64,000 nt of DNA from Solirubrobacterales bacterium (GTDB lineage Bacteria; Actinomycetota; Thermoleophilia; Solirubrobacterales; 70-9). The stretch is from contig SHVA01000006.1 of assembly GCA_009691195.1 (NCBI GenBank), positions 24,854 to 88,853 on the forward strand, read 5' to 3'. Of the stretch, positions 18,014 to 24,366 are shown one piece after another; positions within the stretch are counted from its first letter, which is position 1; the number at the start of each line of letters is the position of its first letter. The notes under the pieces are model-generated. The model ran no database searches and was not told the origin of the DNA. It worked only from the letters and a program-made list of their open reading frames with translations. Position numbers and translations under genes: made by a program.

Positions 18014-18061
18014 GGTCCCTCCCGGGGCCAGCGGGTCGCCATTGGGGCTGAGTTTGCCGGG

Positions 18062-18067
18062 TACGCT
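18062..18067 (+). promoter_or_regulatory. Leaderless -10 element for proA (TACGCT)
   Basis: TACGCT ends six bases before GTG 18074, with no ribosome site. It gives proA its own promoter, consistent with its separation from proB. Confidence 0.5.
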
Positions 18068-18073
18068 TACCCC

Positions 18074-19339
18074 GTGGCAACCAAGACCAGGAGCGTCGCC
18101 GACATCTGTCGCGATGCCAAGGACGCTTTTCACGTGCTCGCGCGGCTGGATCGCGCGCCCAAGGACGCCTGCCTCAACGACCTCGCCGACCGCCTCGAGA
18201 GCCGGACGGGCGAGATCCTCGAGGCGAACGCATCCGATCTGGCGGCTGGGCGCGAGGCCGGCCTCGACGAGGCGCTGATCGACAGGCTCGCCATGACCCA
18301 GGCACGGATCGCGGGAATGGCCACCGGCGTGCGAGAGGTGGCTCAGCTGCCCGACCCCGTCGGCGAGGTGGTGGAGACCTCGACACTCCAGAACGGCCTC
18401 GAGGTCTCCAAGCAGCGCGTGCCGATCGGCGTGATCGGGATCGTCTACGAGGCGCGGCCGAACGTCACCGTTGACGCTGCGGCGCTCTGCCTCAAGAGCG
18501 GCAACGCGGTGGTGCTGCGGGGCTCCTCGGCCGCCGAGGCGTCGAATGCCGTGCTCGCGGGCCTCGTCGTTGAGTCCCTGCGTGAGGCCGGCATCCCCGA
18601 GACCGCCGTCTCACCGCTCTCGGGCGGCGGCCACGAGCAGCTCCGCGAGCTGGCCACCCAGGAGGGGCTGGTGGACCTGATCATCCCAAGGGGGGGCGAC
18701 GGGCTCAAGAACGCGCTCAAGGAGGTGGCGAGGGTCCCCGTGATGTATGCCGCCGCGGGCAACTGCCACGTATACGTCCACGAGGACGCCGACCTTCAGA
18801 TGGCCCAGCGGATCGCCTACAACGCGAAGGTGCAGCGGCCCGGCGTCTGCAACGCGGCCGAGACGCTGCTGGTCCACCGCGCGGCCGCCGGCGCGCTGCT
18901 CCCGGCCCTGCTCCAACAGCTCAGCGACGCGGGCGTCGAGCTGGTCGGCGACGAGCGGGCGCGCGACAACGCCGCCGACGTCCCCGTCGGGCCCGCAAGC
19001 GCCGAGGACTGGGACACCGAGTACCACGGGCTGAAGATGGCCGTGGGCGTGGTGGACTCGCTCTTCGCGGCGGTCGACCACGTCAACAGGCACGGCAGCG
19101 GCCATTCCGAGGCGATCGTGACCTCATCCAACGAGGCAGCCAACGAGTTCACCGAGGCGGTTGACGCAGCCGCGGTCTACGTCAACGCCTCGACCCGCTT
19201 CACCGACGGCTACGAGTTTGGGATGGGAGCGGAGATCGGCAACTCGACCCAGAAGCTGCACGCGCGAGGGCCGATCGGGCTGCGCGAGCTGACCACCACC
19301 AAGTACATCGTTCGCGGCAGCGGCCAGGTCAGGGAGTAG
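18074..19339 (+). CDS. proA: Gamma-glutamyl phosphate reductase
   Basis: Second step of proline synthesis: NADPH-dependent reduction of gamma-glutamyl phosphate to glutamate semialdehyde. Diagnostic stretches are IGIVYEARPNVTVDAAALC, SGNAVVLRGSSAA, the catalytic Cys in GVCNAAETLLVH (Cys259) and the C-terminal FTDGYEFGMGAEIGNSTQK. The frame is open for 2.1 kb upstream, but GTG 18074 gives the normal 421-residue protein (VATKTRSVADICRDA) and lies directly behind a TANNNT promoter. It is followed by nadD and rsfS, the conserved downstream neighbours. Confidence 0.96.
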   Translation: MATKTRSVADICRDAKDAFHVLARLDRAPKDACLNDLADRLESRTGEILEANASDLAAGREAGLDEALIDRLAMTQARIAGMATGVREVAQLPDPVGEVVETSTLQNGLEVSKQRVPIGVIGIVYEARPNVTVDAAALCLKSGNAVVLRGSSAAEASNAVLAGLVVESLREAGIPETAVSPLSGGGHEQLRELATQEGLVDLIIPRGGDGLKNALKEVARVPVMYAAAGNCHVYVHEDADLQMAQRIAYNAKVQRPGVCNAAETLLVHRAAAGALLPALLQQLSDAGVELVGDERARDNAADVPVGPASAEDWDTEYHGLKMAVGVVDSLFAAVDHVNRHGSGHSEAIVTSSNEAANEFTEAVDAAAVYVNASTRFTDGYEFGMGAEIGNSTQKLHARGPIGLRELTTTKYIVRGSGQVRE

Positions 19340-19369
19340 GGCGGTCCGCACCGCCGAGGCAGCGGCCTG

Positions 19370-19981
19370 ATGGTCGCTTCGAACGAGGGCCGGGTCGGCG
19401 TGCTCGGGAGCGCCTTCAACCCGCCCCACGTAGGGCACATGCTGCTGGCCCAGGAGGCGCGCTGGCAACTCGGCCTCGGGCGGGTGCTGCTGATGACCAC
19501 CGGCAGGCCCCCGCACAAGGAGATCGCCGACGATCCCGGGGCGGAGCTGAGGCTGGAGATGGCCGCCACGGCCGCTGCCGAGGAGGAGTGGCTCGAGGCC
19601 TCGCCGCTGGAGGTGGAGCGCGACGAGACCTCGTACTCCTACCGCACCCTCGAGCTGTTGCGCAAGCGGGACCCCGAGGCCGAGCTCTGGTTCCTCCTGG
19701 GGGCCGACATGGCGGCGGGCCTCGAGAGCTGGGAGCGGCCCGAGCGGGTGCTGGAGCTTGCGCGCCTGGCGGTGGTGCCGCGGCCCGGGGTCGAGATGGA
19801 CGCGGTCAGCTCGACGCTGGAGCGGCTCGGTGCCGCCGCTCGAGCCGAGATACTCGAGATGCCACGGTGCGGGGTCTCATCCACCATGATCAGGCAACGA
19901 GTATCGGAGGGTCGGCCGTTGGGGCGGCTCGCCCCGGACGGAGTGGTGGAGATGATCGAGCGGCGGGGCCTTTACCGATGA
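19370..19981 (+). CDS. nadD: Nicotinate-nucleotide adenylyltransferase
   Basis: Transfers AMP from ATP to nicotinate mononucleotide, giving deamido-NAD in NAD synthesis. The nucleotidyl-transferase motif GSAFNPPHVGHMLLA (HxGH, His20 and His23) and the C-terminal CGVSSTMIRQRVSEGRP (the ISSTxIR equivalent) are clear. At 203 residues the length is normal. ATG 19370 leaves a 30-base gap after proA. The last bases ATGA are shared with the rsfS start, as is usual for the nadD-rsfS pair. Confidence 0.95.
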   Translation: MVASNEGRVGVLGSAFNPPHVGHMLLAQEARWQLGLGRVLLMTTGRPPHKEIADDPGAELRLEMAATAAAEEEWLEASPLEVERDETSYSYRTLELLRKRDPEAELWFLLGADMAAGLESWERPERVLELARLAVVPRPGVEMDAVSSTLERLGAAARAEILEMPRCGVSSTMIRQRVSEGRPLGRLAPDGVVEMIERRGLYR

Positions 19982-20331
19982 GCTCAGAGGCCCTCGCGCG
20001 GCGAATCGCGGCCATCGCCGACGCCAAGCTTGGTACCGACCTCGTTGCGCTCGACATGCGGGGGCTCGTCGGCTACACCGACTTCCTGGTCTTGTGCACG
20101 GTTCGCAACGAGCGCCAGGGGCGATCTATCAATGAGGACGTTCGCAGAGAGCTGAAGCCGGAGGGGTTGACGCCTGCGCGCGTGGAGGGCCTGGATGAGG
20201 GCGAGTGGGTGCTGATCGACTACCTCGATTGCATCCTGCACGTGATGACCGAGGGCGTTCGCGAGCGCTACCGCCTCGAGCAGCTCTGGGGCGAGGCCGC
20301 CCGCCTCGACCTCGATCTTCAGGCCGCCTAG
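19978..20331 (+). CDS. rsfS: Ribosome silencing factor RsfS
   Basis: RsfS binds L14 and blocks subunit joining under starvation. The 117-residue protein from ATG 19978 begins SSEALARRIAAIADAK and has the family signature DMRGLVGYTDFLVLCT and WVLIDYLDCILHVM. The frame is open 390 bases further upstream, but that segment lies inside nadD in another frame and is a shadow. The ATGA overlap with nadD indicates translational coupling. Confidence 0.95.
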   Translation: MSSEALARRIAAIADAKLGTDLVALDMRGLVGYTDFLVLCTVRNERQGRSINEDVRRELKPEGLTPARVEGLDEGEWVLIDYLDCILHVMTEGVRERYRLEQLWGEAARLDLDLQAA

Positions 20332-20372
20332 CCTCGAGCGGAGAGCGCGCGGGATACGTCCGCAGGCCCACC

Positions 20373-20378
20373 TAGCCT
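20373..20378 (+). promoter_or_regulatory. Leaderless -10 element for the DivIVA-like gene (TAGCCT)
   Basis: TAGCCT ends seven bases before GTG 20386; there is no Shine-Dalgarno sequence. Confidence 0.45.
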
Positions 20379-20385
20379 GCGGTTC

Positions 20386-21117
20386 GTGGCCAGCGAGAGC
20401 TTCCGCCGAGCGTTGCGCGGCTACGACCCCGAGGAGGTGGACGCCGCGCTGAGCAAGAAGCAGGCGCGGGTCGAGCGCCTCGAGCGTGAGGCCAAGCAGC
20501 TTGCGCAGCGGGTGATGGAGAAGGAGCGCCGCTTACAAGAGGCGCTCGCCCGCCTTGGAGAGGAGGGCGAGGACTCGCCCGGAGCGATCGCGTCGCTGAG
20601 CCGCAGGCTCGAGGAGATCCACGGGCAGGCCCGCCAGCAGGCGACCCGGATCAGGATGAAGGCGCTCGACGACGCCGTGCAGATGGCGGACCGGGTCAGC
20701 GAGCTGGCGAGGCTGCGCGACGACCTCGGCTCCAGGGTCTTCGATCTCGCCGGGCGCGCCGGGATCGGCCCCGGTCACGAGGCTGATCAGGCGGCGGCCG
20801 AGGAGGCCCCGGCGACGCCCCCCGCCCCCCGTGGCGGAATCTATGAGGGGGCCGTCGAGGTGGAGGTCGGGCCGCTCAACGACTTCTCCCAGCTCGCCGG
20901 CTTCGAGGACGCGGCGGCGAAGGTCGACGGGGCCGACGAGATCAAGGTGCGCCGCTTCTCCGGTCGCCGCGCCACCGTCTCGATCAGCCTGAGCGAGCCC
21001 GTGGAGCTGTTGCGCCAGCTCGAGGAGCATGCCCCCTTCGAGTTCAAGATCAGCGACCAGCGCTCCGGGCGCGTCGTCCTCGACATCGACGACGACGAGC
21101 ACCACAAGGCCGCCTGA
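20386..21117 (+). CDS. DivIVA-domain coiled-coil protein with uncharacterised C-terminal domain
   Basis: 243 residues. The N-terminus FRRALRGYDPEEVDAAL matches the start of DivIVA/Wag31 proteins, which bind curved membrane at poles and septa. It is followed by a long charged coiled coil (about 22-125). A Pro/Ala linker (about 130-150) leads to a compact C-terminal domain (about 155-240) with alternating hydrophobic strands: VEVEVGPLNDFSQLAGFEDA, IKVRRFSGRRATVSISLS and FKISDQRSGRVVLDID. I do not recognise that domain; it reads like a small alpha/beta sandwich. Inferred role: a polar or septal organiser, unproven. It lies between rsfS and tRNA-Ala. Confidence 0.75.
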   Translation: MASESFRRALRGYDPEEVDAALSKKQARVERLEREAKQLAQRVMEKERRLQEALARLGEEGEDSPGAIASLSRRLEEIHGQARQQATRIRMKALDDAVQMADRVSELARLRDDLGSRVFDLAGRAGIGPGHEADQAAAEEAPATPPAPRGGIYEGAVEVEVGPLNDFSQLAGFEDAAAKVDGADEIKVRRFSGRRATVSISLSEPVELLRQLEEHAPFEFKISDQRSGRVVLDIDDDEHHKAA

Positions 21118-21157
21118 GCGCCGTTCGGCGCGATACTCGACGGCCGGCCTCCGCGGC

Positions 21158-21163
21158 TAACAT
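21158..21163 (+). promoter_or_regulatory. Candidate -10 for tRNA-Ala (TAACAT)
   Basis: TAACAT lies 16 bases before the mature tRNA 5' end, leaving room for a short 5' leader removed by RNase P. Confidence 0.3.
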
Positions 21164-21179
21164 TCCGCTGGCGTTTCCC

Positions 21180-21253
21180 GGGGCTGTAGCTCAGTTGGCT
21201 AGAGCGCCTGCATGGCATGCAGGAGGTCGGGGGTTCGAGTCCCCCCAGCTCCA
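21180..21253 (+). tRNA. tRNA-Ala (anticodon GGC)
   Basis: A complete cloverleaf. Acceptor GGGGCTG pairs with CAGCTCC (one G-T), the D arm is AGCTCAGTTGGCTAGAGC, the anticodon stem CCTGC/GCAGG encloses loop ATGGCAT with anticodon GGC, and the T arm GGGGG-TTCGAGT-CCCCC is perfect. The discriminator is A, and the following bases TCT show that CCA is not encoded. It reads alanine codons GCC and GCT. Its 3' end resembles two direct repeats further downstream. Confidence 0.97.
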
Positions 21254-21271
21254 TCTCAAGCTTGGTTGCTT
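21249..21271 (+). repeat. att-like direct repeat, copy 1 (tRNA-Ala 3' end)
   Basis: CTCCATCTCA, then AGCT, then TGGTTGCTT. The same sequence without the AGCT occurs at 22310-22328. The first five bases belong to the tRNA. Tyrosine integrases commonly use tRNA 3' ends as attachment sites. Confidence 0.45.
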
Positions 21272-21428
21272 TATCTATCGTCGGATCGTCTTGCGTGAAT
21301 CAGGTATCCGAATTGAGGCGACTGCTCCGGGATGCTTCTTTGACCCGGCTTCCATCGCGTCTCCAAATCCCATCGATGGGCGATCGGCCTGCTATTCGCG
21401 TCTTGTGGTCGTGATCGCAATGTCTAGT

Positions 21429-21434
21429 TAGGCT
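21429..21434 (+). promoter_or_regulatory. Leaderless -10 element for the zinc-ribbon gene (TAGGCT)
   Basis: TAGGCT ends six bases before ATG 21441. The gene thus carries the same promoter architecture as the core genes even though it sits in a probable island. Confidence 0.42.
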
Positions 21435-21440
21435 CTTTGA

Positions 21441-22127
21441 ATGCTGCAATGCCCACGGTGCGGTGGAACGAGGGTCCGCCCCCTCGGCCAGGGCGTCTAT
21501 CAGTGCGAGGAGAGCGGAGACTACGACTCGCCTGATACCGATCGTGATATCTGTGGCTGGAAGTACCGGGAGGGGGACCCTCCCCTCGCGCCGCCAGAGT
21601 TCGAGTCCCCTCCGGGGCGAGAGGATCCCCTAGAGATAGGAGGTGCTGAGGAACGCTATGCGCGGAAGCGGGAGTCGGCGCTGCGGGCGGACGACACAGC
21701 CCGGCGGGAGGCAAGGTCCACGCAGGAGAGGCAAGCCAAGCTTCTCGCAAGGATCGGGACGTTCCGCTCAGTGATGGCAGCCGCGGGCAACCCAGGCACC
21801 CAGCGGATTACGCTAGTTGAGAACAAAACGACACGGCGCGGGAAGACGCGACAGATACGCCGGGTCGTTGGGAAAGGCTGGAAGGTCGCGACCTCCGGCA
21901 GTCCTGGTGGTTTCTCGCGGGGATCAAGATCACTTGTAGTTGCGACGGACGGGAGCTTATGGACGACGTTCGGATCTCACGAAGAGCTGCTCGCGTACCA
22001 GCGATGGGTCCTGAGCGAAACCCCGCTTGGGGATGACGATCTCCGAATGGCGATGGATGTCATGACCCACCTACTCGCTAAGTCTGACCTTGTCTGGCCC
22101 TCAGGCGCTCAGCCTCGTGGCGGCTAA
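21441..22127 (+). CDS. Hypothetical protein with N-terminal zinc ribbon
   Basis: 228 residues, family not recognised. The N-terminus MLQCPRCGGTRV with later cysteines at about 22 and 38 (YQCEESGDY, DICGWKY) forms a C-x2-C...C...C zinc ribbon. A Pro/Glu-rich linker (about 45-70), a charged helical stretch (about 70-105) and a basic region rich in Arg/Lys (about 120-150, RGKTRQIRRVVGKGWK) follow, then a C-terminal domain with TDGSLWTTFGSHEELLAYQR. The ribbon plus basic patch suggests nucleic-acid binding, which is inference only. It is the only intact gene between the first two att-like repeats. Confidence 0.6.
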   Translation: MLQCPRCGGTRVRPLGQGVYQCEESGDYDSPDTDRDICGWKYREGDPPLAPPEFESPPGREDPLEIGGAEERYARKRESALRADDTARREARSTQERQAKLLARIGTFRSVMAAAGNPGTQRITLVENKTTRRGKTRQIRRVVGKGWKVATSGSPGGFSRGSRSLVVATDGSLWTTFGSHEELLAYQRWVLSETPLGDDDLRMAMDVMTHLLAKSDLVWPSGAQPRGG

Positions 22128-22267
22128 GAGTTCACACGTTGAATGTAAGTTGTGTCGGGCAGCCTGATCCCGCGTGCAGCGGATTTGCCGAGTCGGTCCG
22201 GCGGTCTCGCTTGGATTGCTAATTCGATGCTAGCCAGACGTCACCTGACCAAACCGAGAAGGGCACG

Positions 22268-22328
22268 GAGCTGACGAACGAACGTTTGGTTCGAAAGTCG
22301 TCCCGCTAACTCCATCTCATGGTTGCTT
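22268..22328 (+). repeat. att-like direct repeat, copy 2
   Basis: GAGCTGACGAAC (22268-22279), then GGTTCGAAAGTCGTCC from 22288, GCTAACTCCA, and TCTCATGGTTGCTT to 22328. The left two-thirds match copy 3 (23266-23310); the right end matches copy 1 at the tRNA-Ala 3' end. The TTCGAA core resembles a tRNA T-loop, but no T-stem can form. Confidence 0.45.
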
Positions 22329-22397
22329 GCTTCAGGGAGGAACCTTGAGCGCTTAGCCTCGCCCTACCAGTTCAATCTTCCTTCGCCAGGCGCCGCT

Positions 22398-23081
22398 CTA
22401 TGGCCCTGGCGCCAACCAGGTCATCGAGAACTCGGGCGAAAATTCATTCGACTTGAAGATGTTCAGGGGCGTGGTGCCGCTGACCATGAGCACCCGCGCC
22501 TCGACGTAGTCGCCTTCCTGGAGCTGCACCTGGGTGGTCAGCTCCTGAACGTTGGCGTCGCCCAGCACGGCACCTGCCTGCTCGATCGCGATATCCGTGC
22601 TGCCATTCTTCCGCAGCAGCAGTGCGCGGCGAGTGTCGTTGGCGGTGTCCCACCCGACCTGGCCAGTCACCGCGTAAATCCCGGTCACCGGTGCAGTGAG
22701 CCGAAAGTTGTTGGTCGAGTTGTCGTGCATGTTCGCCGTGTCGTAGCGCTCGGAGTCAAAGTTCAGCGTCTCTACGACGCCGGTGTCGATGCTCTGGCCG
22801 TCGGAGTCCGTCACCCGGGCGGCCGGAATCGAACTCGAGAACTTACCCGTCCCCAGGGACCCGTTGCTGATGTCCGCGCCGCCGAGGCTCTGGTTCGTGA
22901 CGTCGGCGCCCTTCAGGTTCTTGACGTCCTTACCCGTCAGGGAGTTGTTCCTGACGTCACCTCCGTCGATCAGGCGCGCAGCGACGGCCGTGCCGCTCAA
23001 GGCGACGATCAACGCAAGCAAGGAGGTCACGTTTGCGAACGTGAGCCGACCTCCAATTGCCCCTCCAAATCTTTTTCGCAT
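22398..23081 (-). CDS. Secreted protein with NSL-x-G-x-D repeats and C1q/TNF-like domain
   Basis: 227 residues. After a basic start, a signal peptide (about 12-35, FANVTSLLALIVALSGTAVA) leads into short repeats of the form N-x-SL-x-G-x-D (NNSLTGKDV, NQSLGGADI, SNGSLGTG; about 43-80), probably a repetitive stalk. A C-terminal beta-rich domain (about 95-225) with VTGIYAVTGQVGW and YVEARVLMVSGT is C1q-like. Proteins of this build are frequent in Solirubrobacterales, but I know of no assigned function. It is likely a surface or extracellular trimeric adhesin-like protein. It is flanked by att-like repeats 2 and 3. Confidence 0.65.
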   Translation of the reverse strand: MRKRFGGAIGGRLTFANVTSLLALIVALSGTAVAARLIDGGDVRNNSLTGKDVKNLKGADVTNQSLGGADISNGSLGTGKFSSSIPAARVTDSDGQSIDTGVVETLNFDSERYDTANMHDNSTNNFRLTAPVTGIYAVTGQVGWDTANDTRRALLLRKNGSTDIAIEQAGAVLGDANVQELTTQVQLQEGDYVEARVLMVSGTTPLNIFKSNEFSPEFSMTWLAPGP

Positions 23082-23265
23082 CGTCTATTAACAAGCAATG
23101 CTTATAGACAAGCTGATTGGGAATCGAGAAGCAGGGGGTATGTGCGACGGCCTCGCATGAAAGCGGCAGCGCCGGCCCGCAGCCCTGACGCGTACGCCCG
23201 CGTCCGCAACGCGAAACAGCGGTGGCGACGCTCAGCGGCCTCGGATGTCGCTCAGTCTGCTGAGA

Positions 23266-23310
23266 GAGCTAACGAACTCAGGGTTCGAAAGTCTTCCGGC
23301 TAACTTCCAC
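23266..23310 (+). repeat. att-like direct repeat, copy 3
   Basis: GAGCTAACGAAC, GGGTTCGAAAGTCTTCC, GGCTAACTTCCA. It differs from copy 2 at single bases and small gaps over about 45 bases. It ends 40 bases before the DUF1801 pseudogene. Confidence 0.42.
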
Positions 23311-23350
23311 AAGTCTTCGATACCCAACTGACGGGCGAGCGACAACAACC

Positions 23351-23637
23351 ATGAAGAAGAAGAGCGGCTCGAAGGAAGCAACAGGAGGGGACTCCCCCTC
23401 TCAGTTGATAGACGCGAGGATCGAGGAGCTGGGTGATTGGCGGGCGAGGCGCTCGCTCGGGCCCGAGCCGTGATCAAGCAGGCCGACCCCGACCTGGTCG
23501 AGGAGCTGAAGTGGAGGAAGCTCTCCAGTCCCGGAGGGGTCCCGGAGTGGTCACACGACGGGATCATCTGCACAGGCGAGACCTACAAGGACAAGGTGAA
23601 GCTTCGCGCCGCCCTGACACTGAACACGTCCCCCTGA
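23351..23637 (+). pseudogene. Frameshifted and truncated DUF1801 (YdhG-like) gene
   Basis: ATG 23351 opens a frame encoding a Lys-rich start and IDARIEELGDWR, which then runs out of frame to a stop at 23471. The family continuation (GEALARARAVIKQADPDLVE, KWRKLSSPGGVPEWSHDGII) is in the +1 frame from about 23443. One G missing from the CGGG run near 23442 explains it. The C-terminus also stops early, right after YKDKVKL, where family members continue for 40 or more residues. DUF1801 proteins are small with unknown function. It could be a sequence error at the indel, but the early stop suggests true decay. Confidence 0.7.
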
Positions 23638-23647
23638 TTCGAGGAAC

Positions 23648-24343
23648 TTGCCCGAGGCGATCTCGATACCCGCGCGCTTCAACGGGCCCCTCGACAGCGG
23701 CAACGGTGGATATTGCTCAGGGGTCGTTGCCGGCTTCCTCGGGGGGGCGGTCGAGGTCAGCCTGAGGCGTCCGGTACCGCTCGACGTGGTCCGCGAGAGC
23801 GATGGCTCGGTACGTGCGCTCGACGGCGAGATGCTCGTACTGGAGGCGCGCCCGGCGCCCGAGTTCGAGCTCGAGCCGCCCGCCCCGGTGCGCCCGGAGC
23901 AGGCGCGCGCGGCGGCGGCGGGCTACAGAGGCCTCGCGGAGGGTGTCTTCAGCAACTGCTTCGTCTGCGGCCTCGCCCGGGACGACGCGTTCGGGGTGTT
24001 CGCGGGCGAGGTGGAGGGCCGGCAGATCGTCGCCTCACCGTGGACGCCGTCCGGGGCGACCGCCGACGCGGCCGGCCAGGTGCTCCCGGAATTCGTCTGG
24101 GCGGCGCTCGACTGCCCCAGCTACTTCGCGGTCCATTTGCACAGGGATCTGTCGCTGAGCGTGCTCGCCCGGCTGACGGCGCGGGTGGACGCGCCCGTCC
24201 TTGCCGGCGAGGAGCACGTCGTGGTCTCCTGGCCGATCGAGTCGGAGGGCCGCAAGCACCACGCCGGGGCGGCGGTGCTCTCGGCCGAAGGTGAAACGCT
24301 CGCGGTCGCGCGTGCGCTCATGATCGAGCCGCGCGAGGGGTAG
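23648..24343 (+). CDS. Hotdog-like (thioesterase-type) hypothetical protein
   Basis: 231 residues starting at TTG 23648 after a GAGGA site. The N-terminus ISIPARFNGPLDSGNGGYCS and GVVAGFLGGAVEVSLRRPVP resemble double-hotdog acyl-CoA thioesterase-like proteins of actinobacteria: one FNGP...GNGGY half, a Pro/Ala linker (about 80-95), then a second half with VFSNCFVCGLARDDAFGVF, the FVWAALDCPSYFAV core and SVLARLTARVDAPV. A CxxC pair (about 104-107) is present. Substrate unknown. It converges on yihY with a hairpin between. Confidence 0.6.
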   Translation: MPEAISIPARFNGPLDSGNGGYCSGVVAGFLGGAVEVSLRRPVPLDVVRESDGSVRALDGEMLVLEARPAPEFELEPPAPVRPEQARAAAAGYRGLAEGVFSNCFVCGLARDDAFGVFAGEVEGRQIVASPWTPSGATADAAGQVLPEFVWAALDCPSYFAVHLHRDLSLSVLARLTARVDAPVLAGEEHVVVSWPIESEGRKHHAGAAVLSAEGETLAVARALMIEPREG

Positions 24344-24348
24344 TGGGT

Positions 24349-24366
24349 GCCGCCGCCTACGGCGGC
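24349..24366. terminator. Bidirectional hairpin between convergent genes
   Basis: GCCGCCG (24349-24355) and CGGCGGC (24360-24366) form a perfect 7-bp stem with a CCTA loop. The yihY stop codon lies in the loop (24357-24359). It sits five bases after the hotdog-like gene and could end transcription in both directions; no T-run. Confidence 0.45.

Larger units (their letters stand above)
21254..23640. other. Lower-GC accessory region downstream of tRNA-Ala, possible integration scar
   Basis: This 2.4 kb stretch is visibly less GC-rich than its surroundings. It holds a zinc-ribbon orphan, a secreted C1q-like protein, a frameshifted DUF1801 gene and three related direct repeats. The non-coding parts 22128-22397 and 23082-23350 contain only the repeats; I see no other gene. 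No integrase, recombinase or plasmid gene is present, so any element is a remnant. Confidence 0.4.

Noticed and set aside
15965..18073. A 709-codon open extension upstream of proA
   Set aside because: It runs antisense to the secreted hydrolase and CapA-like genes, shows no family resemblance, and proA has a perfect start and promoter at 18074. Long open antisense frames are expected at this GC content.
22268..22312. Degenerate second tRNA gene suggested by GGTTCGAA
   Set aside because: No T-stem or acceptor pairing can be drawn; treated as an att-like repeat rather than a tRNA.
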